The position numbers and the translations under genes are program-made. This document shows positions 1 to 11,459 of a DNA stretch of 64,000 nucleotides, piece after piece. Below the pieces are notes generated by a model. It saw only the letters and a list, made by a program, of their open reading frames with translations. It ran no database searches and was not told the DNA's origin. Each line of letters starts with the position of its first letter. Position 1 is the first letter of the stretch. Source of the stretch: Nemertoderma westbladi (lineage: Eukaryota; Xenacoelomorpha; Nemertodermatida; Nemertodermatidae). The DNA lies in the NCBI GenBank assembly GCA_032718475.1, contig JAUCBJ010004980.1, positions 1 through 64,000 on the forward strand, given 5' to 3'.

Positions 1-2571
1 ATTCGATCTACCAAAAAACCCATAAGTATTTCGCAATCAATCCGAACCACACATTTTGGATTCTTCTATATTACCTTATTAATGACGAAAAAAAAGTCTA
101 TAAAATTTTATTTTGCGGATCATGTGTTTATTCATGGCAATTCCGCGTAAATTTGCATAACACAAGCCAAACAAAAGGAACAGTAGGAAAAGTAAGTAGC
201 AAATTGGTGATGTTCCAGAATAATTTAATCAATAAGCTGTGATTCAATGGGAAATTAGTATTATTTACACTGGTGTTACACATTAATTGCTATATCTCGG
301 AAACTAGAAGTCGCATCAAATTTTTAAATATATCAAAAACTTCACGATATATTAAGGTCACCGTTGTAAAAAAATTATAAAATTCCACTGCAAGGAAATT
401 TAATAATTTCCATTAATGTTAGTGAAGATTTTTCACATAATTAAATTGTGATTGCTCTATTGATTTTAGGTGTAATTTATTTATTTGTTTTAGTTTGAAA
501 ACCACAATAGTCTATCATATAACAAATAAATTTTTTGGGGATAAGGGTTTTTGAGGTCGATAAATCCGATGGGCGAGGTTACATCCACCCGTTTAGTAGA
601 GAAGTTGTGTAAATAAGGTCCCTGTATTGTACCAGCAAAATTGGTATTAAAAATGGTTAAATTATTAGACAAATTTCCGTTGCTCTGGAAACTAAATTGT
701 TAACTATATAGAAGTACATACTTCTCTCAATCGATACTCATTAGAGTAAAGTTTGTCTGTACCAAATTTTAAGAAAATCCCACCAATAGACCCCTTGTTG
801 CTATGTAAAATCCATTTTGCTAAGGAAAGAAACAGGAAATTGAAGGTGATTCGCATAATATATTTCTCTAGACTTTTTTGGGGGTACTAACAAGGTAATG
901 TCTGAATGTAGAATAAAAAAATTGGTTTGGATGAATTAAGAATTTGTTATGGGTTGACACCCTTTTTCGGCTAGATTGACTCGCCTACTATAACACGTTT
1001 TACTGCCTTCATTAAACTGTGTGAACATTATAATTATAAACTGTGGACAGTCAAAACCGCGAATTTAAAATCGCGAAGAATGCGACATTTTCACTTTTCA
1101 TGGTCATAACTTTGAGCAGGCTCAAATGTGACAAAAAAATCCTGATGTTTGTGATTGCTACACATTAGCAAAAGGATAAGTTCCACCTATGTGATCCAAC
1201 CCAACTTGCAAGCGCACGAACATAACAGTATGAGCAGTCATGGGAAATCCTTTGCCTCCTCAGAAAGTCGTAAAATGCTCCATATCCACCCGGCAACTTA
1301 TTCTCTACAAAAAAATATGCTACCTGGCAATTACATGAGAATATGTATGTGTGGTGATCTGAGCTGAAAAGGATTGGGTTTGTTTATGTAAGAATTTGCT
1401 TTAAAGTTGACTACGTTGCCGTGACTATGAATATTTTAAATCAGCAAGTACATTTACTTCAATAATTTAATTATTGAAGTTAAAATTTCATTTAAAATTT
1501 AAAGTTAAGGATTTAATTTAATTGGTTTGAGACAAGGCGCCTCTAGCAGTATACTGATTTTTCTTAATGAATGGTAGAATCTTCCGCAATATTTATGGAA
1601 AATAGAGTTTTTAGGTGTATTACAAAATGTCGTAAATGGACAATATATTTTTACTGTCTATCAATGCTCATGTAAAATTGAAATGTGCATTAAAAAGTGA
1701 ATAGAATTGGACTTTTGTAATAAGTCAGGTATGAAAGCTAATGAGAAGAATACTACTTTTAGTTGTAAGATTGCAAGTAAATGATAGTGATAGGTTCAGA
1801 TTTTCTATTGATGGTGCAAGTATGACAGTTGGTTGCCCCATGAGGCAACCACGTTAGTGGGCCGTCAAGCCAAAAACCTGGTGACTGCTGCTTGGGAAGG
1901 GTGATCTGTGTACGTCATAGTACAGTACAGCAGAGTTCTGTCCCTCCCAACTTATTCTGCCGCTAAGATATTTGCATTAGTTTTAGCTTACAAGCAAAAA
2001 ATAACCTTTTGCATTGACGTATTTACGAAATGAAAAGGATTTATTTATTAACTTTAAAAATTAAGAAATTAATATAAAAAATAAGAAAGGTCAACCATGA
2101 AATTATGACATCATGGATAACTTCTGAATATAAAAATTAATTAATTGGCAAAGATCAGCCACCGTGAGATGTTATCTATGGATATCAATAATATACTGTA
2201 TTATATTATTAATATAATATATAAACTATATTATTAATTAAGCAACTGACTCTTTATAGAGGTAGGTAGTTGTTGTAGGAAGGAGAGACCATCAAAAATA
2301 ATGTAATTCTTCTTCTTGTTTTTATTAGCTCACTCGATAAACCGCCAGATGTAAAAGTTCTGTTTTCGATTGCGGATCAGTTCTTTTAGTGTCTTTTTGT
2401 TGTTAAAGTAGTTTCAGTTTCGTTTACAGCCAGCTTACTGACTTTTCTAGTATATGTAGACTGTACAGTATAAATAGGATGAGAGCAATATATTTATTTT
2501 TCTAGTAAATTGAATTTCTAGGAAGCAAATACCATTTTTTTTTATTACTTAGCCAATGCTATTCAGCAAAG
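1..2571. other. Non-coding stretch, no gene seen
   Basis: AT-rich DNA with short open frames only (60-70 codons) that show no family resemblance or coding-like composition. The only local structure noticed is a 7-bp-stem hairpin at 1831-1850 (GGTTGCC and GGCAACC) and an AT-rich alternating stretch around 2190-2240. Confidence 0.6.
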
Positions 2572-2594
2572 TACGGAAGCCCATAGCGGCCAGG

Positions 2595-3235
2595 GCACAA
2601 ACATTAATGTGGGACACAAACATTAATGAAGGGCACATTAATGAGGGACACAAACATTAATGAGGGACACAAACATTTATGGGGGACACAAACATTAATG
2701 AGGGATACAAACATTAATGAGGGACACACATTAATGAGGGACACAAACATTAACGAGGGACACAAACATTGATTAGGGACACAAACATTAATGAGGGACA
2801 CACATTAATGAGAGACACAAACATTAATGAGGGACACACATTAATGAGGGACACAAACATTAATGGGGGACACAAACATTAATGAGGGACACAAACATTA
2901 ATGAGGGACACAAACATTAATGAGGGACACAGATTAATGAGGGACACAGACATTAATGAGGTACACACATTAATGAGGGACACAAACATTAATGAAGGAC
3001 ACAAATTAATGTGGGACACAAACATTAATGAGGGACACACATTAATGAGGGACACAAACATTAATGAGGGACACACATTAATGAGGGACACAAACATTAA
3101 TGAGGGACACAAACATTAATGAGGGACACAAAGATTAATGAGGGACACAAACATTAATGAGGGACACAAACATTAATGAGGAACACACACATTAATTAGG
3201 GAAACAAACATTAATGAGGGACATCTTAATAGTTA
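2595..3235 (+). repeat. 19-bp minisatellite, left arm
   Basis: Dozens of units of ACAAACATTAATGAGGGAC, with frequent 2-bp-shorter variants (ACACATTAATGAGGGAC) mixed in at irregular intervals. Unit variants include GTGGGAC, GGGGGAC and GAAGGAC endings. The mix of long and short units indicates slippage and unit loss. Confidence 0.85.
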
Positions 3236-3794
3236 ATAGACACCTTAATAATTTGTCTATGCCTAGGGGCCACACATATGCTTAATCCTGCTCTGGGGGG
3301 ACACCTTAATAAGGGTCAATGCTTCCCAATGGATGAATATTAATAAGGGCGATGGTGATGCTTGCCTTCAGACATTATTAGATATTGATTAGCTGAAAAA
3401 CTACTACCGTGGGAACGTGACCTCTGGTAGAGCGGCGCTGTAGACAATTACAATTCCATGTAGTTGCAGAAGGATGCCTATTAAGCTATATTTATCTTTG
3501 TTGCCGTTGGAGGGTGATAATGTTTACAGTGTGGGATAGGGAAAATGCTACGTACTGGTAGCCGTAATAATGAAACTATTTAAACTATTCAATATAAATC
3601 CGGTGAGGTAGAAATAGTTTTGATGCATTTGTGGTATAAGTTTCTGTGATGGAACTTGTAAACTTGTAAGCATATGTGTGATTTGAAAGGTTTTTATACT
3701 TTAAGTAAATAAATGAGTAAATGGGTTTGTAAGCATATGTGTGGCCCCTAGGCATAGACAAATTTTTAAGGTGTCTTTTAACTATTAAGGTGTC

Positions 3795-4754
3795 ACTCAT
3801 TAATGTTTGTGTCCCTCAATGATGATTGTGACCCTCATTAATGTTTGTGTCCCTCATTAATGTTTGTGTCCCTCATTAATGTTTGTGTCCCTCATTAATG
3901 TGTGTCCCTCGTTAATGTTTGTGTCCCTCATTAATGTTTGTGTCCCTCATTAATGTGTGTCCCTCATTACTGTTTGTGTCCCTCATTAATGTTTGTGCCC
4001 CTTATTAATGTGTGTCCCTGATTAATGTTTGTGTCCCTCATTAATGTTTGTGTCCCACATTCATGTTTGTGTCCCTCATTAATGTTTATGTCCCTCATTA
4101 ATGTTTGTGTCCCTCATTAATGTGTGTCCCTGATTATTGTTTGTGTCCCTCATTAATGTTTGTGTCCCACATTCATGTTTGTAACCCTCATTAATGTTTG
4201 TGCCCCTTATTAATGTGTGTCCCTGATTAATGTTTGTGTCCCTCATTAATGTTTGTGTCCCTCATTAATGTTTGTGTCCCCCATTAATGTGTGTCCCTCG
4301 TTAATGTTTGTGTCCCTTATTAATGTGTGTCCCTGATTAATGTTTGTGCCCCTTATTAATGTGTGTCCTCATTAATGTTTGTGTCCCTCATTAATGTTTG
4401 TGTCCCTCATTAATGTGCGTCCCTCATTAATGTTTGTGTCCCTCAATAATGTTTGTGCCCCTTATTAATGTGTGTCCCTGATTAATGTTTGTGTCCCTCG
4501 ATAATGTTTGTGTCCCACATTTATGTTTGTGTCCCTCATTAATATTTGTGCCCCTTATTAATGTGTGTCCCTCATTAATGTTTGTGTCCCTCATTAATGT
4601 TTGTGCCCCTCATTAATGTTTGTACCCCTTATTAATGTGTGTCCCTGATTAATGTTAGTGTCCCTCATTAATGTTTGTGTCCCTCATTAATGTTTGTGCC
4701 CCTTATTAATGTGTGTCCCTCATTCATGTTTGTGTCCCACATTAATGTTTGAGT
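3795..4754 (-). repeat. 19-bp minisatellite, right arm
   Basis: Reverse complement of the left-arm unit (GTCCCTCATTAATGTTTGT). This arm is longer than the left one and has its own variants (CCCCTTATTAATG, CCCACATTCATG, CCCTGATTAATG) that recur as small groups, so the two arms have expanded independently after the inverted duplication. Confidence 0.85.
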
Positions 4755-4777
4755 CCTGGCCGCTATGGGCTTCCGTA

Positions 4778-5462
4778 GCCAACCAGACAGCCTATCAGAT
4801 CCTAATTAAAATCTAAGGTTGAAGTTAATATGTGTTTTTTCAATATTAATACTATGAGATAACTTAGGTATTATTTCAGCTAATACGCTCTATCCGGTTT
4901 TAATTACCCGTATGCGTGCGTACCCGAATTAAAGCGCATCGTCCGGTTTTAATTAATGGTACCCGAATTAAAGCGCATTACTTATTAGCTATTAGAGTAT
5001 ATTTTTAATAAAGGCACCTAATACTGTAGTACCAGTTAAATAAATTAGTTTTAAACAACGCACTGAGCCATGGATGACCTCGGGTGTTCTTAGTATTATT
5101 AGAGAGAGATACTTATATAAATTTAGGAAACACCTTGTTTTAGCTGATTACACCCATTTTTAGCTGATGACCCATAATATAGTGTCATTTTCTGATGACA
5201 CGGATTGTATCCCCCCCCCCCCCCCCCAATTGTTAATCCCCTTATTCTATTGTTTCTAGTCCAACAATTTTTCGCGCACCAACCAACCCTATTATTATAC
5301 ACCATGACCCTTAATATATTGTCATTTTCTGATGACACGGTCCCCCCGAAAATTTTTCTATAAATCTTTATCACATTGCTTGAAATTTAAAACACAACTA
5401 GTTCAATTCACCGTGGTTGTTACCGTGAAGACGGAATTTCCGATTTCACCTTTAAATTTTTT
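4778..5462. other. Non-coding, short direct repeats
   Basis: No gene seen. Two direct-repeat pairs occur: a CCGGTTTTAATTA...ACCCGAATTAAAGCGCAT pair near 4892-4975, and a TGTCATTTTCTGATGACACGG block at about 5180-5204 and 5319-5341. A run of 17 C lies at 5211-5227. Confidence 0.5.
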
Positions 5463-6022
5463 TAATAAGCGTTTTAAAAAAGTGTCTTTTGCGAAATCAC
5501 ACCATCCTTATCATTGACATTCTTCACATTAGTCGTAATTTTTTCATACTGTATCAATAGAAAGCTTGCGTATCAAGGATTCCAAATAGGCAACAATATT
5601 TAAATTTCGTTGAGAAACAGCTGAGAAATAGGCGTTCAAAATTGCAAGAATTATTGTTCGCTGCAGGCAATTTATTCTATTTAATAAATACTCAAAATTC
5701 TAGAACGTTTTATTTATTTTATGAGTTGGTGGGCAACAACGGTATGCCTATACAATATCTATATTCCGTAGCTAATCATACATAAACAAATTGTTCCAGA
5801 ATATTGTGTATTTATTAAATAGAATAAATGGCCTGCAGCGAACAATAATTCTTGCAATCTTTGAACGCGTATTTCTCAGCTGTTTCTCAACGAAATTCAG
5901 ATATTGTTACATATTTGGAATCCTCTCTATTGATTTGAAAAAAATACTACTAATGTGTGAAGAATGTCAATGGTACAGATGGTGTGATTTCGCAAAAGAC
6001 ACTTTTTTAAAACGCTTATGCG
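5463..6022. repeat. 560-bp inverted repeat (MITE-like)
   Basis: Two arms of about 230-245 bp (5463-5708 and 5790-6022) are imperfect reverse complements around an ~85-bp loop. Matching blocks include AAAGTGTCTTTTGCGAAATC, GAATGTCAATG, GAAACAGCTGAGAAATA and GCCTGCAGCGAACAATAATT. The size and structure suit a non-autonomous foldback MITE; no target duplication could be fixed. The neighbour on the right is a piggyBac transposase fragment, but no shared terminal signature was seen. Confidence 0.75.
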
Positions 6023-6149
6023 TGGCTTATATCAATTGAAGCAGAGTCTTGGGCGTCTTTTGACACCACAATTAATAGAGATACAATTAAGAGGCAGTAG
6101 TATTTGTAATAGACCAAGTAGAAGTGAACACATTGATCGAGTTTGCTTG

Positions 6150-6311
6150 GGAGGGGATGAGCAAAGCGAAAGTCTGGGCATAGGTGGACATAATCATAAT
6201 GTTAGAGCTATGATGGATAAAAAGTTTAAAAAAGGTGTAGACATTAGCATAGTGGGATGGAAGGATAACAAAGCTGTAGATGTGTGTTTTCGTTCATTTC
6301 ATACGAAATAG
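6150..6311 (+). pseudogene. piggyBac-like transposase fragment
   Basis: The frame ending at 6311 contains GVDISIVGWKDNKAV, which resembles the conserved stretch of piggyBac/PGBD transposases in which a V-x-W-x-DNK-x-V motif precedes the second half of the catalytic domain. After the stop, another frame at about 6395-6425 reads CPELIL, similar to the next piggyBac segment (CP...YN..MGGVD), so the gene appears broken by stops and frameshifts. Most of the transposase, which is normally about 600 residues, is missing. The assignment rests on motif resemblance only. Several TTAA-flanked piggyBac-like non-autonomous elements occur in the window, but no link to this fragment was shown. Confidence 0.5.
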
Positions 6312-7222
6312 AGGATGAGTCAATAATGTAACTAACTATATTAATCTGCAATTGATAGAAGATACTCTTATTGTTATTAGCAAAAATAGATAGAAACAAG
6401 CTACATGCCCTGAACTAATATTACCATTATTTACAATATTCTGCTGTGCCATATATAACCAATCATGCAGTAAATTATTGTGATAAGTTTGATATATCTA
6501 ATGCATTGTGTGCCAGATGTGGAATGCCAATTAAAAGCTTTTTTGCTTGAAAACTGTTCATTATTTTCATTATTTCCTGTTTCATAATTTCCTGTTTCTA
6601 CAGTAGAAAATATACCTAAAAATATTTTTTCCACAAACTTTCCAAAAACATTTATTCATGCATGGAAGGTTTAATGGCAAGTAAAAATATAATTTTTGGC
6701 AATGAAATGTGAAATTAGGAAATGTATGTGATATCATTTGCGGTCGAAGATAGTAGCATGTGACTGCATCTCGTCTCCGTCTATGTGATGAAAATACATA
6801 ATAATAATAATACGAAGTTAGTTAATTAGAGCATGTATAGAAGCAGATGCTATTAACTCTGGGGAAATCTTTCCAACCACAGCCTTATCTATATACATGG
6901 AGCTCTCTACATTGTTGGTATAAATGCATCTGGCGCTGTAGCTGGCCTTCCAATTAAGCACTGCTATGGTAAAGCCAGTAACAAGCAAAACAATGTTTAT
7001 ATTCAGAGACAGATAATTCCCGAAATGATAATGGGTTGGATAATTAAGGCTGATTGATAATTAGTCTATGTTCAACATGTCCTAGCTTTATGACTACTGA
7101 GCTTGTGAATGATTTTAGTTATATCTAATTGAAAATAAAATGTCAACGTGGATACACAGAATGACAAGGTTTCTGGTTATTGGGTTAACTGTTTTAAATA
7201 AGGGGTGTAAACGTTATACACG
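6312..7222. other. Non-coding stretch
   Basis: No supported gene. The first ~120 bp may be residual piggyBac sequence; the rest is AT-rich with short unrelated open frames. Confidence 0.45.
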
Positions 7223-7304
7223 TGCCCAAAACCCATACCCAAAACCCATGCCCAAAACCCATGCCCAAAACCCATAGACAAAACACATGACCAAAACCCA
7301 TATC
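7223..7304 (+). repeat. Short 13-14-bp minisatellite
   Basis: About six to seven head-to-tail units of GCCCAAAACCCAT with minor variants (GACAAAACACAT, GACCAAAACCCAT). No gene context. Confidence 0.8.
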
Positions 7305-7630
7305 CAAGTTGGCTTATAGCCCAAATTTATGGCTATAAAATAACTGGAGGCCTAGAAGGCCAGGTATTTTGTACTGCTGTACTGTTATGTTATAGTGTTT
7401 TATTAATTTTTTATTAGTGAATAATAAATACTCTAAAAATACTTTTAAACTCTACTACACACTGACACAATACAGTAGCTTATGCTTTTATGACAGCTTC
7501 CCAGCAATAACCATAAGCCTACTACTCTATTATTGCTGTACTGTATTATGTAAATATTATATTAAGCTAACTACTGTAGGGTATTGGCTAATGAGTAGTC
7601 TAATGTGTGTAGAGATTAGATTCGGATACC

Positions 7631-8083
7631 ATACTACTACTACTAGGATCGGCATGCTGCATTGCAGCTGCATTTTTAAGAATGCTGTGCCGGCTTGTCG
7701 ACAAAATTGCGCCACCACAACTCCCTATCACCCATGACATTTGCTAGATCATCCGCATCTTCAAGGCCAGTGTCCTTTAAGATGCATCTCAAGAAAGAAA
7801 TGGGCTGTCCACCATGCTTATTCACTCCATGAGGCTGCGAAAGCACAATATTATGTACTGGCTGGTACTCATGGCGAAAGCAATGTCCTGCAAAGCGGAG
7901 GCGACTTTGTTCTGGTGTTAAGCTTTGGGGAACCAATGAGACACCTCCAATGTTATATTGTGTCTGGTTGGAGATGTGTGCATTGCACTTAACACAATGA
8001 TCCCGGTGTAGCATTCTTGTGAATGTGCCATCCAGAGACTTAAAGTTATTCAGGAAACGACATGCCGATTTCAGGGCGTTCAT
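7631..8083 (-). pseudogene. Non-LTR retrotransposon 3' end, copy A
   Basis: A 5'-truncated copy of the non-LTR element whose reverse transcriptase lies at 62511-64000. The minus-strand frame 7676-8083 matches the C-terminal region downstream of the RT, including SLDGTFTRML, NIGGVSLVP, RLRFAGHCFR and KHGGQP, and ends DKPAQHS before the stop. The 3' end is marked by a (TAG)n-type tail, seen on the plus strand as ACTACTACTACTAGG at 7632-7646. This copy is more diverged than copies at 50221 and 62511. It is dead: the RT and endonuclease are absent, consistent with 5' truncation during target-primed reverse transcription. Confidence 0.85.
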
Positions 8084-8656
8084 AACGTATAAAAACAGGA
8101 TATGAGTTAGAAAACAATTGGAGCTGGATTTAACGCCTGTTCGTATATTATTATACTTAAATGTTGCTAGTTCTGTAGTTACTTACATACCATCACCACA
8201 CCGCTACCGACCAATCAATTTCACCCATCGGGCACCTTCAGGGTCATAGGTACCCGCCACAACAATCTCCAAAATATAAAAATATAAAACCAACTAAACT
8301 ACTGAACTAACGCTAAAAAAACTACACACCCGTATAAGCCTACTACATAACATACAGACATGAGACACCAGCCAACCCCATGTAGTTCGGGGCTACATAC
8401 AGACTGATAAGTACATAAGTAGCGAACCGTGCCACCTAACAATGTCTGACTGTGCAGTAAAGGCCTATTAAATATCGGAATCCTATTGTGCATCAGCTTA
8501 CATGCCGCGAACGCATGCTCCCGGTCTGCCAGTGTCCAGCCTATAACCTATCGGGATATGCTCAAGCGATACTGCTGTACCGTACCGTATTGCAGAATTT
8601 CGGTAGGTTACATGTCCTAGGCCATACTGGCTACAGCATACTGCCGGACCGGGGTG
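8084..8656. other. Non-coding stretch
   Basis: No gene or recognisable repeat seen. Composition is somewhat less AT-rich than the flanks. Confidence 0.4.
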
Positions 8657-8875
8657 CAGACGTTTGGATTTCAATACTATACGAGTTACACCTACGCGTA
8701 TCCAATTTCAACACCCTTACACTTAACACCAAAGGAAAAACCAAAATTGATATAACGCACCCTATCCACTCAATGTTATAAGTATCCCAAAAAAACCACC
8801 CCTCTATGGCATCAGACATTTGGATTTTAATACTAGCAAGGTCACACCTACGCGTATCCATTGCATCACACTTAT
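8657..8875 (+). repeat. Direct repeat pair, 156-bp spacing
   Basis: Two related ~65-bp blocks (about 8657-8727 and 8813-8875) share CAGACRTTTGGATTTYAATACTA and ACACCTACGCGTATCCA. They adjoin the tandem repeat that follows and may be an older part of the same array. Confidence 0.6.
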
Positions 8876-8879
8876 TATT

Positions 8880-9575
8880 ACTGTATAGCCAATCCCCATT
8901 TAGAATATACGCTATAACTCATCAAAATGCTGCACAAAAATATACATACAATTAACCGGACGTGCACGCACTAAACATTTAACCCATTATACACTAAGTA
9001 ATTATTAACTAAATATTTGAAACGATATAGAGAAATTTACAAAACATTACACTGTATAGCCATACCTCAATTAAACTCGAATCAAATTTTATCTACATGT
9101 TTAAGGCGATATAAGGATAATTAATAAATGATATACTGTATACTCGTTCCCGAATTTAACTGCACCGTGTATCTCACCGAAATGCTGCACAAAAAATATA
9201 AAAAATATATTGAACACCATGAATCGGACTAAACTTTGGAACCAATTTAAACCAAACAATTATTATTCTATTCAATTATTATCTACATATTTAAGGCGAT
9301 ATACGGATAATTAATAAATAATATACTGTATACCCGTTCCCGAATTTATCTGTACTGTGTATCTCACCGAAATGCTGCACAAAAAATATAATGCACACCG
9401 TGAATCGGACTAAACCTTGGAACCAATATAAACCAAACAATTATTATCTAAATATAGTAAATATGATATTGTATGGCCAAATCCCAATCATACTCTTACG
9501 CAGCCGGCTTCGCTCAATTAAACTCTAATCAATTATTAACTAAATATTTAAGGTGATATAACAACTATGCTTATT
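8880..9575 (+). repeat. ~190-bp tandem repeat, about 3.5 units
   Basis: Units share TTTAAGGCGATATA, GGATAATTAATAAAT, CCCGAATTTA and CACCGAAATGCTGCACAAAAA. The two clearest copies begin near 9091 and 9282 (TTATCTACAT start); older diverged units precede at about 8900 and a partial one follows at 9530. No coding potential. Confidence 0.75.
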
Positions 9576-9612
9576 CCCCGGAAGTTAGTTATTTTCCCAG
9601 TTATTTAACCCA

Positions 9613-9658
9613 CGGGCAGGAAACAACCCGAGGGCGAAGCCCGAGGGTGTTCCTGCCC
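9613..9658. other. GC-rich hairpin downstream of ORF array
   Basis: A 9-bp perfect stem (GGGCAGGAA at 9614-9622, TTCCTGCCC at 9650-9658) encloses a second short stem (GGGC-GAA-GCCC) and a duplicated CCCGAGGG. It is strikingly GC-rich for this AT-rich neighbourhood and lies just beyond the 3' end of the minus-strand ORF array, where a transcript-end or element-end structure might sit. Function not shown. Confidence 0.5.
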
Positions 9659-9699
9659 AAGTTCGTTTGGTTCGTGTGGTGGTTCGTTTTATTTTTTTC

Positions 9700-10232
9700 G
9701 GACTATTTCGTAACTATTTCTAGGTCTTGGTTGAAAGGGTTGAAATCGAAACTAGCATGTCCTTTGAACTGGCAGTGGTGACATTGAGTCATGAATTGAG
9801 GACAAACAGCGAAAATATACTGATTGTTAAGTCGACAATAAGGACAATAAATTTCCATATACGGTTGATCTTTAAAGTAGGAGCAGAGGTGAAGTAGGAC
9901 TTGTTGAAGTCTAAAGGGGTAAAGTGGTCATGTGATGCACATAATCGGCAACGTTTCCTAGAAATGTAATTGGCATGTCGATAATCATATGCCGTGAGAC
10001 ATTGTGGACCTTCATACCATTCTAACACGTAATCTTTATCACTACTCCTGGGTGTTGCGGGTTGAATTTCTTCAGATTCTAAGCAAATTGGTTCTTCTTC
10101 AACTTGCAGAGTTTCTATGGATGTTGCCATTTTCTCTAGAGAACCCACCATTTGAACTTCCACAATAGAGTATCCTGTGGGGATTTTGGGTCTTTGCATA
10201 ACATGTGTATGACATAACATTTGTATGCAAAC
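9700..10232 (-). pseudogene. Unrecognised Cys/His-rich ORF, 3' part of array
   Basis: Minus-strand open sequence with coding-like composition. One frame (9789 to the LTR edge at 10232) reads through an acidic, Glu-rich stretch, then an aromatic segment and a CRLCASHDH cluster. A second frame downstream (about 9730-9860) carries two more CxxC pairs (CPYC and CHHC), so together they look like a multi-CxxC zinc-binding protein broken by one frameshift near 9860-9880. The apparent start at 10268 lies inside the LTR and is not genuine; the frame was probably continuous with the ORF at 11700-12528 before the LTR element inserted. No family was recognised. Confidence 0.45.
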
Positions 10233-10814
10233 TGTGAGCGTATTCAATTCCGCCACATCAACCCCCATAAAGTGGGAAAGAGCGCCTTAAGCAATATTGG
10301 GAACACGAGGTTGATTGCCAATATCAACCTCGTATCACCCCAATAAAATGGGAAGGAGAAACCCCAGAGAACATACGCACAATGGGGGTCAGAGGTTAAC
10401 CTCCAAGAGAAGGAGAGAATGACAGCAGCATGGGGAGAACACTCCCAGGGAGGTGAGGGTGAGAAGTGAGTTATTAGCCAATGGGGGGAAGGCATCAACT
10501 GAGTGACGTAACGCGGCCAACCGTGCAATATATATTACCAGTAACCGTGTAATTCATTTACTTGTAGTAAGTAAGTTAGTTAGGGCGGTACCGGAACTCT
10601 AATCACCATCTCCGTCTTCTGTCAGTAATATATCATCATTTACCGGTAACTTTGCTTTCAATAACATTCACTTCAGTAATTATTATATTGTACTATTATA
10701 CCCTTGGGACTATATACACCGATCAATAACTCTTTCCACCTTTTCACATACACACGGCGGGGACGCGTAGATTAGAAACCGGATAAACCGGGATCCTCCG
10801 TGGATCCCGTCATA
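10233..10814 (+). mobile_element. LTR of a retrotransposon (5' LTR)
   Basis: Begins TGTGAGCG and ends near CCCGTCATA. It is homologous along its length to the solo LTR at 27598-28136: shared blocks include TATTCAATYCCGCC, CCATAAAG, GCAATATTGGGA, GGCCAACCGTGCA, ACACGGCGGGGACGCGTA and GGATCCCGTCA. A gag-like ORF starts 37 bp downstream, so this is a 5' LTR in plus orientation. A primer-binding site should start around 10813-10815 (GTGATTAGATCC) but was not matched to a tRNA. No matching 3' LTR lies nearby, so the element is truncated. It appears to have landed inside a minus-strand ORF. Confidence 0.8.
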
Positions 10815-10850
10815 GTGATTAGATCCAACAACCCGAACTGACTGCCAACC

Positions 10851-11459
10851 ATGAGTCAAGAGAGAGAGACGACACCGCCGCGGACCCCGGACGACAACCT
10901 AACGATCCGCGAGGCCACGGCGAGACGGTATCGACCCACGACGGATCCGTCGACTACAGACGATCCGGCAATCCAAACAGAGGGGGGCCGTCTACAACGA
11001 GAAGGGAGAGACGAGTCGAGAGAAGGGAGAGACGAGTCGGGAGGAGAGAGAGACGAGTCGACACACAGCGGCAGTCGACGTGCCGATGTCGCCGGCCAGC
11101 CACAGGCCGAGGGCGACGGACGGCCCACCGGAACGGCAAATGTGGAGCCGCCGGTACGACGCCGGACCCGGAGAGATAGAGGAGATGTCGGCGACGAGGA
11201 CGTCGGGGTCAGCGATCGATTTCGACGGGCCTACAACGCAACCCGGAAGCTACTCAAAGAGACCAAAGGAGGGGCCAAGACAGACCAGGTGAAGTTGAAA
11301 AGGCGACTAGGTGAGTCGAATGAACATTTTAACTATTTGATGCGTTTTGGGCAGAGAGAACTAGCCGAGGAGAGAGCAAGAGGGGATGCCAGCGAACTGT
11401 TTGAACAATGGCGAATCCAGCGCTATCTAATTTCTCAACGGCGGAATCTCTCAAGCTAA
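10851..11459 (+). CDS. gag-like ORF of the LTR retrotransposon
   Basis: A 202-codon ORF that begins just downstream of the LTR, in the position of gag. The protein is highly charged and low in hydrophobics: an N-terminal Thr/Pro/Asp region, a triplicated REGRDES-type segment (residues ~45-70), an Arg-rich basic block (RRRTRRDRGD, ~105-115), and a more structured Lys/Arg-rich C-terminal third. GC content is clearly higher than in the flanks. There is no CCHC zinc knuckle and no protease or RT after it; sequence downstream turns into unrelated minus-strand ORFs. Role as a nucleocapsid-type gag is inferred from position and charge alone. Start ATG at 10851 is the first after the LTR. Confidence 0.5.
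   Translation: MSQERETTPPRTPDDNLTIREATARRYRPTTDPSTTDDPAIQTEGGRLQREGRDESREGRDESGGERDESTHSGSRRADVAGQPQAEGDGRPTGTANVEPPVRRRTRRDRGDVGDEDVGVSDRFRRAYNATRKLLKETKGGAKTDQVKLKRRLGESNEHFNYLMRFGQRELAEERARGDASELFEQWRIQRYLISQRRNLSS

Larger units (their letters stand above)
2572..4777. mobile_element. Foldback element with minisatellite arms
   Basis: The element is bounded by perfect 23-bp terminal inverted repeats (2572-2594 and 4755-4777) beginning TACGGAAGCCCATAGCGG. The left arm (about 2595-3235) is a tandem array of a 19-bp unit related to ACAAACATTAATGAGGGAC; the right arm (about 3795-4754) is the reverse complement of the same unit. Within the arms a second inverted pair (CTAGGGGCCACACATATGC, near 3262 and 3738) flanks a roughly 450-bp centre. 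The design recalls Drosophila FB elements, whose inverted termini are also built of short tandem repeats. No transposase is encoded, so it would be non-autonomous. The termini begin and end with TA, which could be a TA target duplication, but this is not proven. The open frames in the arms are artefacts of the repeat. Confidence 0.8.

Noticed and set aside
2604-3119. Open frames on both strands in the 19-bp repeats
   Set aside because: Repeat artefacts; both strands and several frames are open and no unit has coding features.
2572-4777. CRISPR-like array
   Set aside because: Units are head-to-tail minisatellite repeats without unique spacers, in a eukaryotic context, with a mirror-image arm.
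7741-7992. Plus-strand ORF of 83 codons
   Set aside because: Antisense shadow of the non-LTR 3' fragment.
10244-10528. 94-codon minus-strand frame, with a similar one at 27609-27872
   Set aside because: Both lie antisense in LTRs and resemble each other only because the LTRs are homologous. No independent evidence for a protein.
10856-11292. Overlapping frames on both strands in the gag-like ORF
   Set aside because: High GC leaves alternative frames open; the plus frame starting at 10851 has the expected position and charge pattern.
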